Shown: one piece after another, positions 25,588-33,788 of the stretch | Numbering within the stretch: position 1 is the stretch's first letter | How the letters are laid out: every line of letters starts with the position of its first letter | DNA from: Paenibacillus_AB sp036577625 | Lineage (GTDB): Bacteria; Bacillota; Bacilli; Paenibacillales; NBRC-103111 | DNA: 64,000 nt | Reading direction: 5' to 3' | Assembly: GCF_036577625.1 (NCBI RefSeq) | Contig: NZ_JARBDC010000084.1 | Coordinates: forward strand, 62,001-126,000 | Translations under genes and position numbers: made by a program | The notes under the pieces: model-generated | What the model was told of the DNA's origin: nothing | The model's input: the letters and a program-made list of their open reading frames with translations, nothing else | Databases searched by the model: none

Positions 25588-25798
25588 CGCTTTTCTTGAG
25601 CGGACAGCGGCATCCGGGCAATTACCGTACGAAACGGCGCTTTCACGGTTGCCTCCTTCCGGCCGATGGGCTACTCTTAGAGTAACGCCATTATTTTGGT
25701 CATACCATCATACAGAGGGGGCGGGGCGGCTTGGCGGGAATTGTCATCAGCCCTAATGCAATCGTTTACATCATAACCGGATTCGAGGTGACGCCCGG
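25588..25798. other. Upstream region of the membrane-bound AraC regulator
   Basis: No gene is seen. A perfect 6-1-6 palindrome TACTCTTAGAGTA lies at 25672-25684. A possible -35 TTGTCA near 25750 lacks a convincing -10. The regulator's ribosome-binding site GAGGTG is just ahead of 25799. Confidence 0.5.
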
Positions 25799-28147
25799 AT
25801 GCGCATGAAATGGCTTCATAACGTTCAAACGCGCCATTTTTACTACAAAGTGATCGCCGTTACGCTGATCTTGTCTTTGCTGCCCATGCTCGCAACCAGC
25901 ATCGTCTATTACCAGAACGTCAAATCCTCCGTCCAGCAGGAGCTGCGCCAGGCCAACGGCAGCTATTTGAACCAGACCGCCAATGCGATGGAAATGATGA
26001 TCGATCAAATCGGGAACAGCTTTCGGCAGTTGACGCTGGAAGGCACGACGATGCGCCAATTCGAGCTGTTTCCGCGCGGCGCGTACTACGAAATGCTGAC
26101 GGGGGAGCTGCAGGACGAGGACTTGCCCGCGCTGGAATCTTACTTGAACGGCAAAAAACAGGCGCTAAGCAACTTGCGCGCCTTGAAGCTGTCGAACGAG
26201 TTCATCCATTCGGTCTATTACTTCGACAGCGTCAAAAAACTGATCATGACGTCCGATTTGCTGGTGTACGATCCCGACCGCTTCTACGACGAAGGCTGGA
26301 ACCGGTTCCCGGCCGGCGATCCGGCGCTGCCGATGATTCTCGACATGAGGAGCGCCAAGACGGCGGAGGGCGCCGCCCTGAACGTGATTCCGCTCGTATA
26401 CAAAACGTCGATCCAAGGAAACGTGCTCGTCATCAACCTCGACGCGGACCAAATTTACGAGAGCTTCGTGCGCAAAACGGGCAGCGAAACGAACCGCCCT
26501 TTCTTCGTTTTGTCGTCCGGCGGAAAGCCGATGCTCTACGATTCCGGGAATCCGGTGAACGTCCGGATCGGCAACAGCCCGTTCTGGCAAAAGGAAAACG
26601 GCGGCGGGCCGAGCTTTTTCGAGGAGGAGGCGGACGGGGAGCGTCTGTTTGTCACATGGGTCAAATCGGATCGACTCGGCTGGACGTTCGTTTTCGCTTC
26701 GCCGCTGGGCGAGTTGTACCGCAGCGTCGACAAGGTCATGAGCATGATCGCGCTGTACAGCTGCGTGCTGGCCTCCGCCGCTTGCCTGCTGGCGCTGCTG
26801 CTCGCGCGTCATTTGTATGCGCCGATCCGCCGTATGCTGCAGTTTATCAAAAGCACGGACGACCGCTACGCAAGCGTCGCGACGGGCGAATGGCAGGTGA
26901 TCCGCAGCAGCTTCGAAGAGGCGTTCGAGGACCGGTGGAGCTTGCGGCACCGGCTCAAGGAAAGCTTGCCGGCCTATAAAGAATCGTTCGTCCGCTCGCT
27001 GCTCCGCCAGCATGCGTACGAAAGCGAATATATGAGGGAGCGGCTCGACTATCTCGGCTTCGACATCGAATTGGAGCGTCTGCTGCTGATGGCCGTCATG
27101 CCGGAACGCCCGGACGGCCGGCTGGCCGATGCGGAAAGCGAAAGCCTTGACAAGGTGCGCCTGACGGATACGATCGGATCGGTCCTTCCCGCGGACTGGA
27201 AACGGATCGTGTGCGAAGCTGCGGACGGGACATTCGTCGTAATCGTCAACGGCGGCCCCGACGCGCTCTCCGACTTGTTCGCCAGCGCGGACCTGTTGAT
27301 CCGCACGATCGGGGAACGGCTCGGGATCGGCTGCTCCATCGGCATCGGCAAGCCGTGCGCTCACGCGAGCGAACTCGCCGGAGCGTACGCGGAGGCGGTC
27401 GAGGCGCTGCGGTACCGGGGAATCGTCGGCACGGGCCAAGTCATTTATATTGAGGACGTCAGGCTGGAAGGGACCGCGCCGCTCCATTATCCGTCCGACA
27501 AAGAAGAGGCGCTGAACACGTACATTATGAACGGGGATGCGGAACAGGCGCTGCGGCTTGTCGATCAGATCGTCAGGGAGATCAGCGGGGAGAACGGAAG
27601 GGTGCACGTCCGCCAAATCCAATACGCGCTCATGCGGCTCCTCGGCAGCCTGGTCGCGACCTCGGGCCGATCGAACGTCGATCTGTCCGCGCTGGCCGGC
27701 GAGAAAAACAACCTGTACGAAACGCTTCTCCATAAAGACGATCTTCAAGAAGCGGTGCAGTGGCTGCGTAAGCTGGTTGCGGCGCTGGCTTCCGGCTTCG
27801 GTACGGCTTTCCGGGAGAAAAACAACCGGTACGTCGACCAAGCGGTCCGAATCATCCGCAGCGAGCTCGACAAGCCGCTGTCGCTCGTCCAGATCGCCGA
27901 CAGGCTTCGTCTCAATCCCTCGTATTTGAGCCGGATTTTCAAGGAACACACCGGGCAATCGTTTACCGATTACATGACGAAAGCGCGTATGGACAAAGGC
28001 AAGGAACTTTTGCTCGAAACGGATTTGAAAATCAAGGAAATCGGCGAACGGGTCGGCTATTTGAAAAGCGATTATTTCATCAAGCTGTTCCGCGAATGCG
28101 TCGGCATGACCCCCGGCGAGTACCGCAAGGCGCGAAGCGAGCCGTAA
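25799..28147 (+). CDS. Membrane-bound AraC-family regulator with extracellular sensor domain
   Basis: A 782-residue one-component regulator. TM1 (about 17-40, VIAVTLILSLLPMLATSIVYY) and TM2 (about 316-338, MSMIALYSCVLASAACLLALLLA) enclose an extracytoplasmic sensor domain of dCache type; a cytoplasmic linker of roughly 330 residues follows, and the C-terminal ~100 residues are a double HTH (LSLVQIADRLRLNPSYLSRIFKEHTGQ and IKEIGERVGYLKSDYFIKLFRECVGMTPGEYRK). Proteins of this build control the adjacent Lpl-type transporter in Paenibacillus and Bacillus. The dyads at 28163-28239 next to the transporter promoter are the likely targets. GAGGTG precedes ATG 25799. Confidence 0.85.
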   Translation: MRMKWLHNVQTRHFYYKVIAVTLILSLLPMLATSIVYYQNVKSSVQQELRQANGSYLNQTANAMEMMIDQIGNSFRQLTLEGTTMRQFELFPRGAYYEMLTGELQDEDLPALESYLNGKKQALSNLRALKLSNEFIHSVYYFDSVKKLIMTSDLLVYDPDRFYDEGWNRFPAGDPALPMILDMRSAKTAEGAALNVIPLVYKTSIQGNVLVINLDADQIYESFVRKTGSETNRPFFVLSSGGKPMLYDSGNPVNVRIGNSPFWQKENGGGPSFFEEEADGERLFVTWVKSDRLGWTFVFASPLGELYRSVDKVMSMIALYSCVLASAACLLALLLARHLYAPIRRMLQFIKSTDDRYASVATGEWQVIRSSFEEAFEDRWSLRHRLKESLPAYKESFVRSLLRQHAYESEYMRERLDYLGFDIELERLLLMAVMPERPDGRLADAESESLDKVRLTDTIGSVLPADWKRIVCEAADGTFVVIVNGGPDALSDLFASADLLIRTIGERLGIGCSIGIGKPCAHASELAGAYAEAVEALRYRGIVGTGQVIYIEDVRLEGTAPLHYPSDKEEALNTYIMNGDAEQALRLVDQIVREISGENGRVHVRQIQYALMRLLGSLVATSGRSNVDLSALAGEKNNLYETLLHKDDLQEAVQWLRKLVAALASGFGTAFREKNNRYVDQAVRIIRSELDKPLSLVQIADRLRLNPSYLSRIFKEHTGQSFTDYMTKARMDKGKELLLETDLKIKEIGERVGYLKSDYFIKLFRECVGMTPGEYRKARSEP

Positions 28148-28158
28148 AACGTCCATTT

Positions 28159-28276
28159 GCGGATGCCGCAACGATGACATGCATACCGCGATGATGAGAA
28201 AAGTCATCGCGAAGGGGGCCGAGGTCATCGCTGCGGCATTCCCTTGCGGAGCCTCGCGGCCTATACTGGCAATCAC
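28159..28276 (+). repeat. Promoter/operator element, second copy inverted at 25470-25587
   Basis: The right-hand copy of the duplicated element described at 25470-25587. The pair brackets the regulator gene as inverted repeats about 2.6 kb apart, so recombination between them would invert the regulator gene. Confidence 0.85.
28163..28267 (+). promoter_or_regulatory. Activator-dependent promoter with two nested dyads
   Basis: The outer arms ATGCCGCAACGATGAC (28163-28178) and GTCATCGCTGCGGCAT (28224-28239) are inverted repeats matching at 15 of 16 positions. The inner arms CGCGATGA (28187-28194) and TCATCGCG (28204-28211) are perfect. The right outer arm touches a weak -35 TTCCCT (28239-28244), followed by a 17-nt spacer and TATACT (28262-28267). 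A poor -35 overlapped by an operator is typical of promoters activated by AraC-type proteins. Confidence 0.7.
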
Positions 28277-28317
28277 AGTGCACTGTGCGTCGTCGCGAAA
28301 CGCATTGCCGGCATGGT

Positions 28318-28332
28318 TGAAAACGATTACGA
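28318..28332 (+). promoter_or_regulatory. cre-like site for CcpA
   Basis: TGAAAACGATTACGA matches the catabolite-response-element consensus except near its right end. It lies about 45 nt downstream of the predicted transcription start, a repressing position. The same 15-mer occurs at 56088-56102. Confidence 0.45.
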
Positions 28333-28346
28333 AAGGGGTAGCTTGC

Positions 28347-29900
28347 ATGTTCGACAGAAAGAGGACAATTTCGTTGGCGGCGGCGGCGCTGCTGGCGGGA
28401 GCCGTCGCGGGATGCACGTCCGGCAACAAAGGGGAAGGAAAACCGGAAGCGTCCGGAAACGGGACGAATCAGGGCGCCGCCAAAAAAATCGAAAAGGTGT
28501 ACGTGTACGCCAATTTCGGCAATCTGTCCAGCAGCAACACGGTCAGCAAACCGGAAGCGGTGGAGGAAGTCAAAAAGGTCGTCATGGACAAAATCGGCAT
28601 CGAAATCGTACCGATCATTCCGCCCAAAGGTTCGGAAGCGGACAAATTGAACGTGCTGCTCGGCTCCAACGAGCCGCTCGATATTTTCGCGGGCTCGATG
28701 ACGACCCATCAGGCGAACGGGGCCGTCCGGCCGATCGGCGATCTGCTGGACAAATACGGGAGCAACATCCGCAAGCTGTGGCCGGCCGAGTGGAAGACGT
28801 CGTGGGAGGCGCTGACCACTTCGGACGGGAAAATTTGGGGGATCCCGACGGGCGCTCCGGTCGCAGGCAACGGCGTGCTTTTGCGCGAAGACTGGTTGAA
28901 GAAGCTCAATCTGCAAATGCCGAAGACGATCGACGAATATGAACACGTCCTGAAGGCGTTTAAGGATCAAGACCCTGCGGGCTCCGGCCAGACGATCCCG
29001 CTGCTTACCGACCTCGCTTCCTTGAACGGCGGGTTTGCCGCGGGCTTTATGGATATCGGCTACGGCAACTGGGTCGACAAGGACGGCAAAGTGAAACCGC
29101 CGCAGCTGCATCCCGGCTACCGCGAGTTTGTCGCCAAAATGGCCGACTGGTACAAGAAAGGCTATATTTTCAAAGAGGCGTTCTCCTCCAACCGGACCCG
29201 CCAGATCGAGCTTGTGAAGCAAAACCGCGTCGCCTCGGGCGTCGTATGGAACACGACGATTACCGCGAACGAGTATCTGCTCCGGCAAAACGTCCCGGAA
29301 GCGAAGTACGGCGTAGCCGCGGAGCTGAAAGGGCCGGCCGGCAATTTGACGACGCTGGGAGGCGTCAGCACGGGCGGAATCATGATCAATAAGAACGCCA
29401 AAAACCCGGAAGCGGCCATCAAGCTGATCGACTGGGTGCACTCGGATATCGAAAATTACTTCACGCTCTTTTTCGGCATCCAAGGCAAACATTGGAAGTA
29501 TACGGATAAGGAGAAAAAGATGATCGAAGGCTTGAATACCGACTACATGGGGGATTTGATACCGGGATTGACGTTCGCCTATACGGTGCAATACGAGAAA
29601 AACGATCCTTCGTTCGGACCGCAGTACGACTTTATCCGGAACTATATTACGAACATGAACCGGGTGAAAAAGACCGGCCTCGCCGATACGGAATACAAGT
29701 TCGACGCGAAGACGATCAACGAAAAAGTGCCGACATCCGGAGACATCGCCCGCATGATCGAACAGGAAACGATCAAGTTCATTACCGGGGCCAGACCGAT
29801 CGGCGAGTACGACAAGTTCGTCGAAGAGCTTGCCAAGGCCGGACTCGACAAGTGGATCGAAGCGTATACGGCGGAATATAACCGGGTAAAGGGCAACTAA
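28347..29900 (+). CDS. Lpl-type extracellular solute-binding lipoprotein
   Basis: A 517-residue binding protein with lipobox AVAGC (Cys23), followed by a Gly/Asn/Thr linker. It belongs to the large family 1 group that goes with LplB/YtcP-type permeases and binds oligosaccharides. Visible pieces are KIGIEIVPIIPPKGSEADKLNVLLGSNEPLDIFAG and WGIPTGAPVAGNGVLLREDWLKKLNL. ATG 28347 follows AAAGGGG and gives a proper signal peptide; the open frame starting at 28179 would run through the promoter and is not used. It is the first gene of a five-gene rightward operon (28347-33706). Confidence 0.9.
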   Translation: MFDRKRTISLAAAALLAGAVAGCTSGNKGEGKPEASGNGTNQGAAKKIEKVYVYANFGNLSSSNTVSKPEAVEEVKKVVMDKIGIEIVPIIPPKGSEADKLNVLLGSNEPLDIFAGSMTTHQANGAVRPIGDLLDKYGSNIRKLWPAEWKTSWEALTTSDGKIWGIPTGAPVAGNGVLLREDWLKKLNLQMPKTIDEYEHVLKAFKDQDPAGSGQTIPLLTDLASLNGGFAAGFMDIGYGNWVDKDGKVKPPQLHPGYREFVAKMADWYKKGYIFKEAFSSNRTRQIELVKQNRVASGVVWNTTITANEYLLRQNVPEAKYGVAAELKGPAGNLTTLGGVSTGGIMINKNAKNPEAAIKLIDWVHSDIENYFTLFFGIQGKHWKYTDKEKKMIEGLNTDYMGDLIPGLTFAYTVQYEKNDPSFGPQYDFIRNYITNMNRVKKTGLADTEYKFDAKTINEKVPTSGDIARMIEQETIKFITGARPIGEYDKFVEELAKAGLDKWIEAYTAEYNRVKGN

Positions 29901-29910
29901 CGCCGGCAAG

Positions 29911-29942
29911 CGGAGGGGGGTTCGGCCGGCAGCCCTCCTCCG
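29911..29942 (+). promoter_or_regulatory. GC-rich hairpin between binding protein and permease
   Basis: CGGAGG (29911-29916) pairs with CCTCCG (29937-29942), with further G/C pairing inside. No T-run follows. It sits in the same place as the hairpin at 15117 in the other transporter operon and may set the binding protein to permease ratio. Confidence 0.45.
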
Positions 29943-29991
29943 GGCTTGAATCGGGCCGGCTTTGACGGGAGGAAACGGAGTTGGTCAGCCA

Positions 29992-30909
29992 TTGAATGCA
30001 AAGACGTTGCGATTGATCAAGAAGCATAAGCTGCATTATGCGCTTGTCATTCCGGGCATGCTGTATTTTCTTGTTTTTCATTACGGACCGATGTACGGCA
30101 TTATGATCGCGTTCAAGCAGGTAGCGCCGTTCGACGGCTGGAAGGGCATTTTTTCGGCGGAATGGGTAGGACTGAAACATTTTCGCGATTTCGCTTCATC
30201 CTATTATTTTTGGGATATTATGGGCAACACGCTGGCGATCAGCTTTTATCGGATCGTATTCGGCTTTCCGGCGCCGATCCTGCTCGCTCTGCTCATCAAC
30301 GAGGTGCGGCACGCGGGTTTTAAACGGGTCGTGCAGACGATCTCGTATTTGCCCCATTTTTTGTCGATGGTCATCGTGGCCGGTCTGCTGACGGCTTTGC
30401 TGAGCGCGGACGACGGCTTTATCAAGGGACTGCTGCAGCAGTTCGGCGTCGAGCCGATTCCTTTTTTGACCGATTCGGCGTATTTCCGCTCGGTGCTTGT
30501 CGTATCGGGCATTTGGAAGGAAGTCGGCTGGAGCACGATCATTTATTTGGCGGCCATCGCCGGCATCGATCAGCAGCTGTACGAGGCGGCGAAAGTCGAC
30601 GGAGCGGGACGCTTCAAGCAAATCTGGCATATTACGCTCCCCGGCATCAGCCACATCGCGATCATTTTGCTCATTTTGTCGATCGGCCATATAATGGATG
30701 CCGGCTTCGAGCAAGTGTTTCTGCTCTATTCGCCGCCGGTGTACGAGGTCGCCGACATTATCGATACGTACGTGTATAGGAAAGGGCTCGTCGAGGTCAA
30801 CTATTCGTTCGCTTCCGCGGTCGGCTTGTTCAAATCGGTGATCGCGCTCGTCCTCGTCGTAGGCACGAACTATTTGGCCAAAAAATTCGGGCAGGAGGGG
30901 ATCTGGTAG
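29992..30909 (+). CDS. LplB-like ABC transporter permease
   Basis: A 305-residue permease with six helices; it begins LRLIKKHKLHYALVIPGMLYFLVFHYGPMYGIMIAFK, the hallmark start of the LplB/YtcP-partner group. The EAA loop is seen as QQLYEAAKVDGAGRFKQIWHITLPG. TTG 29992 is taken as start with GGAG about 11 nt ahead; TTG 29962 further up is less likely. The next permease begins 1 nt after the stop. Confidence 0.85.
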   Translation: MNAKTLRLIKKHKLHYALVIPGMLYFLVFHYGPMYGIMIAFKQVAPFDGWKGIFSAEWVGLKHFRDFASSYYFWDIMGNTLAISFYRIVFGFPAPILLALLINEVRHAGFKRVVQTISYLPHFLSMVIVAGLLTALLSADDGFIKGLLQQFGVEPIPFLTDSAYFRSVLVVSGIWKEVGWSTIIYLAAIAGIDQQLYEAAKVDGAGRFKQIWHITLPGISHIAIILLILSIGHIMDAGFEQVFLLYSPPVYEVADIIDTYVYRKGLVEVNYSFASAVGLFKSVIALVLVVGTNYLAKKFGQEGIW

Positions 30910-30910
30910 C

Positions 30911-31813
30911 ATGAAGCCGAAAACGGCCCGAAGACGTCCAAGCGGCGGCGAAGCTGCCTTTCAGACGTTCAACTACGCGTTCCTCGTTCTGTTGTCGCTG
31001 GCGTTCGTCGTTCCTTTTCTGGCGATCGTCTCAACGTCGTTCGTCGGGGAAAGCGAGCTGATCCGGAGGGGGAATTTCATCCTGATCCCGGAGCGGCTCG
31101 ATTTTAGCGCCTACAAGGTGCTGCTGTCGGAAGGCTCGATGCTGTATCACGCCTACGGGATTACGTTTCTGCGGGTCGTCGTCGGCACGGCGCTCAACCT
31201 GCTGTTCACGTCGATGCTCGCGTACGGCTTGTCCAGAAAAGATATGCCGGGGCGCAACGGGTTCATTACGATCGTGTTCATTACGATGCTGTTCGGCGGC
31301 GGCTTGATTCCGACCTATTTGCTGCTCAAGTTTCTGCATTTGACCGATACGTTCTGGGTCATGATCGTGCCCGGACTCATCAGCGCCTGGAACCTGCTGA
31401 TCATGAAAAACTTTTTCGCGCAAATTCCCGAAAGCTTGATCGAATCGGCGACGATCGACGGGGCGAGGCCGCTGACCGTTCTTGCGCGCATCGTCTTTCC
31501 GCTCAGTCTGCCTACGTTCGCGACGATCGGTTTATTTTACGCCGTCGGGCATTGGAACGCCTGGTTCGACGCCACCATTTACATCAACGATCCGAACCTG
31601 ATGCCGGTGCAGGTGCTGCTGAGACGGATCGTGCTGTCTTTCTCCAGCCAGGATCTCGATGCGGAGATGCTGAACGGGGTGGCCGACAAACCGACGGCGC
31701 AAAGCTTGCGGGGTGCGATGATCGTGGTGACGACGTTGCCGATTTTGTTCGTTTATCCGTTTCTGCAGAAGCATTTTGTGAAAGGCGTATTGACCGGCTC
31801 GCTGAAGGGCTAA
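30911..31813 (+). CDS. YtcP/LplC-like ABC transporter permease
   Basis: A 300-residue permease with six helices and EAA loop PESLIESATIDGARPLTVLARIVFPL; the motif MLFGGGLIPTYLLLKFLHLTDTFW is typical of the LplC/YtcP subgroup. The ATG follows the previous stop by one base, with GGAGGG inside the upstream gene's end. As in other Lpl-type systems no ATPase is encoded here. Confidence 0.9.
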   Translation: MKPKTARRRPSGGEAAFQTFNYAFLVLLSLAFVVPFLAIVSTSFVGESELIRRGNFILIPERLDFSAYKVLLSEGSMLYHAYGITFLRVVVGTALNLLFTSMLAYGLSRKDMPGRNGFITIVFITMLFGGGLIPTYLLLKFLHLTDTFWVMIVPGLISAWNLLIMKNFFAQIPESLIESATIDGARPLTVLARIVFPLSLPTFATIGLFYAVGHWNAWFDATIYINDPNLMPVQVLLRRIVLSFSSQDLDAEMLNGVADKPTAQSLRGAMIVVTTLPILFVYPFLQKHFVKGVLTGSLKG

Positions 31814-31836
31814 TCAACCGAAGGAGTGGAGAACGT

Positions 31837-32925
31837 ATGGAGCAGTTGGGCAAGATCGTATTGGATTTGCGTCCCGGACCGGGAAATCCGCGAAACAGCG
31901 AAGGGGCTTTCCTGGAGCTCCGGGACGGCAGGCTGATGTTCGCCTACAGCCGGTTTACCGGCGATTCCGCCGACGATTATGCGAAAGCGTGCATCGCGGT
32001 GCGCTATTCGTCCGACGGAGGCGATTCGTGGACGGGCGACGCCGTCATCGCGCAGCCGGAAGATCATGACGCCCGCAACGTTATGAGCGTATCGCTGCTG
32101 CGGATGCGCAACGGGGATATCGGGCTGTTTTATTTGCTGCGCTACGGCTGGCACGATATGCGGCTGCATGTGCGGCGCTCGTCGGACGAAGGCGCGACAT
32201 GGGGCGAGCCGGTATGCTGCGTGCCGGCCATGGGCTATTATGTGACGAACAACGACCGAGTCGTCCGGCTTTCGTCCGGCAGGCTGGTCGTCCCGGCAGG
32301 CTATCACCGGATGAAAACGGGCGATACCGAATGGGGGAAATTCGACGGCCGTTCGATTACGTTTTTCTTCCTGTCCGACGACGACGGGGCGACTTGGCGC
32401 GAAGCGCGAAATTTTGTTTCGATCGGCTCGCCGAATTCGCGCAGCGACATGCAGGAGCCGGGCTTGATCGAGCTGGCGAACGGCACGCTCTGGGGCTGGG
32501 CGCGCACCGATCTCGGCTGCCAGTACGAGACGTTCTCCCATGACGGGGGCGAGTCGTGGAGCGCGCCGATGCCGTCGGCCTTCACTTCGCCGTGCTCGCC
32601 GCTGTCCATGAAGCGCAATCCGCGAAGCGGCGAGCTGCTCGCCGTATGGAACCCGATACCGGCCTACAATACGCGCAAGCTGGAGAAGCACAGCTGGGGC
32701 CGGACGCCGCTGATCGGAGCGGTCAGCAAGGACGAGGGCCGGACGTGGAGCGGCCACTTCGCGGTTGAACGGGAAGAGGACGGCAACGGCTGCTGCTACG
32801 TCGCGATTCATTTTACCGGCAGCGCCGTGCTGCTTGCGTATTGTGCGGGCGAGGCCGAGGACGGCATTTGCCTGACGAGGCTGAAGATACGCAAAATCGC
32901 GCTTTCCGAGCTGCACGGCGAATAG
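31837..32925 (+). CDS. Sialidase-fold glycoside hydrolase (BNR repeats)
   Basis: A 362-residue protein with a six-bladed propeller pattern. Five Asp-box motifs are visible: SSDGGDSW, SSDEGATW, SDDDGATW, SHDGGESW and SKDEGRTW, spaced about 50-75 residues apart. No signal peptide is present, so it acts in the cytoplasm on imported oligosaccharide. The family covers exo-sialidases and unrelated exo-acting glycosidases or lyases; an N-terminal Arg in MFAYSRF and Glu/Tyr residues late in the chain are compatible with catalysis but do not prove sialidase activity. AAGGAG sets ATG 31837. Co-transcribed with the transporter and the SGNH hydrolase. Confidence 0.8.
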   Translation: MEQLGKIVLDLRPGPGNPRNSEGAFLELRDGRLMFAYSRFTGDSADDYAKACIAVRYSSDGGDSWTGDAVIAQPEDHDARNVMSVSLLRMRNGDIGLFYLLRYGWHDMRLHVRRSSDEGATWGEPVCCVPAMGYYVTNNDRVVRLSSGRLVVPAGYHRMKTGDTEWGKFDGRSITFFFLSDDDGATWREARNFVSIGSPNSRSDMQEPGLIELANGTLWGWARTDLGCQYETFSHDGGESWSAPMPSAFTSPCSPLSMKRNPRSGELLAVWNPIPAYNTRKLEKHSWGRTPLIGAVSKDEGRTWSGHFAVEREEDGNGCCYVAIHFTGSAVLLAYCAGEAEDGICLTRLKIRKIALSELHGE

Positions 32926-32980
32926 GCATTGACCGGCATAGGCGGAGGGCCGGGATAAGGAGAAAGATAGGTGAAGAACC

Positions 32981-33706
32981 GTGGGTGTTGGAAAAAAGCC
33001 GGCGGAGATCGGCGGGAGCCGCTATTGGAAGAGCAGGCTGATGAACGGGGAACCGGTTACGGTAGTGGCGTATGGCGACAGCTGGACGTACGGCAGCGTA
33101 GCCGAAGGATGGTATGAGGCGAAGGACGCGGGAATGAATGCGGAGCTCATTCACGGCTCGTGGGTTCTGAAGCTGAGAAGGCATCTGCAGAGCCTGAATC
33201 CTAAGGCGGTCGTCCATAATTGCGGTAAGGGAGGATGGACGAGCGCTAATGGGTCGGATTCGTTCGAACGGAACGTCGGCTCGTTGCGGCCGGACCTGCT
33301 CGTCCTCAATTTCGGCATTAACGATTGGAAAAGACCGGTACCGTTGAACGACTACCGGGCCAATATGGAGCGGATGCTAACCCGTGCGGAGGAGCTCGGC
33401 ATCGCATGCCTGCTCTGGACGTCGGGCCCGTTATCCACTATGTCCGGACAAACGTACGGCTGGACCGAGCCGGTAGCCGACGCAGCATTTCCCGCCACGT
33501 TTGACCGTTTCAACGACAGCCTGCGGGAATTTGCGGCCGCACGCGGCATTCCGCTGGCCGATGCCGAACGGGAGATCGTAGCGGAGTGGCGATCGGGCAC
33601 GGATATTTCGGGTTGGTTTTTCGACGCGATCCACTTTACCCAGCAAGGCCATGACCGCATCTTCGACTGTATCAGAAGGACGATTGCAAGTATCGAGTCT
33701 TGTTAA
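32981..33706 (+). CDS. SGNH/GDSL-family esterase
   Basis: A 241-residue cytoplasmic SGNH hydrolase. Block I is AYGDSWTYGS with the nucleophile Ser (about residue 34), block II has the Gly in GKGGWTS, block III is NFGINDW with the oxyanion Asn, and block V is DAIHFTQQGH with the catalytic Asp and His. Such enzymes remove acetyl or other acyl groups from sugars. Next to the propeller hydrolase it suggests the imported oligosaccharide is O-acylated. GTG 32981 follows AGGTGA; it starts 55 nt after the hydrolase gene and is last in the operon. Confidence 0.85.
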   Translation: MGVGKKPAEIGGSRYWKSRLMNGEPVTVVAYGDSWTYGSVAEGWYEAKDAGMNAELIHGSWVLKLRRHLQSLNPKAVVHNCGKGGWTSANGSDSFERNVGSLRPDLLVLNFGINDWKRPVPLNDYRANMERMLTRAEELGIACLLWTSGPLSTMSGQTYGWTEPVADAAFPATFDRFNDSLREFAAARGIPLADAEREIVAEWRSGTDISGWFFDAIHFTQQGHDRIFDCIRRTIASIESC

Positions 33707-33721
33707 CGGGACCGTGCCCTA

Positions 33722-33760
33722 AGGCGGGCGTCGCCGACCGGTTTGAGGCCGCCCGCCTTG
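33722..33760. terminator. Hairpin between convergent operons
   Basis: AAGGCGGGCG (33722-33731) pairs perfectly with CGCCCGCCTT (33751-33760). No T-run is seen on either side, so termination would be inefficient or factor-assisted. Confidence 0.5.
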
Positions 33761-33788
33761 CACGGCAGTCGCTCCTTTTCCGCAAGGA

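Noticed and set aside
28179..28346. Earlier start for the Lpl-type binding protein
   Set aside because: The extra residues would be encoded by the operator and promoter and would bury the signal peptide; ATG 28347 has AAAGGGG.
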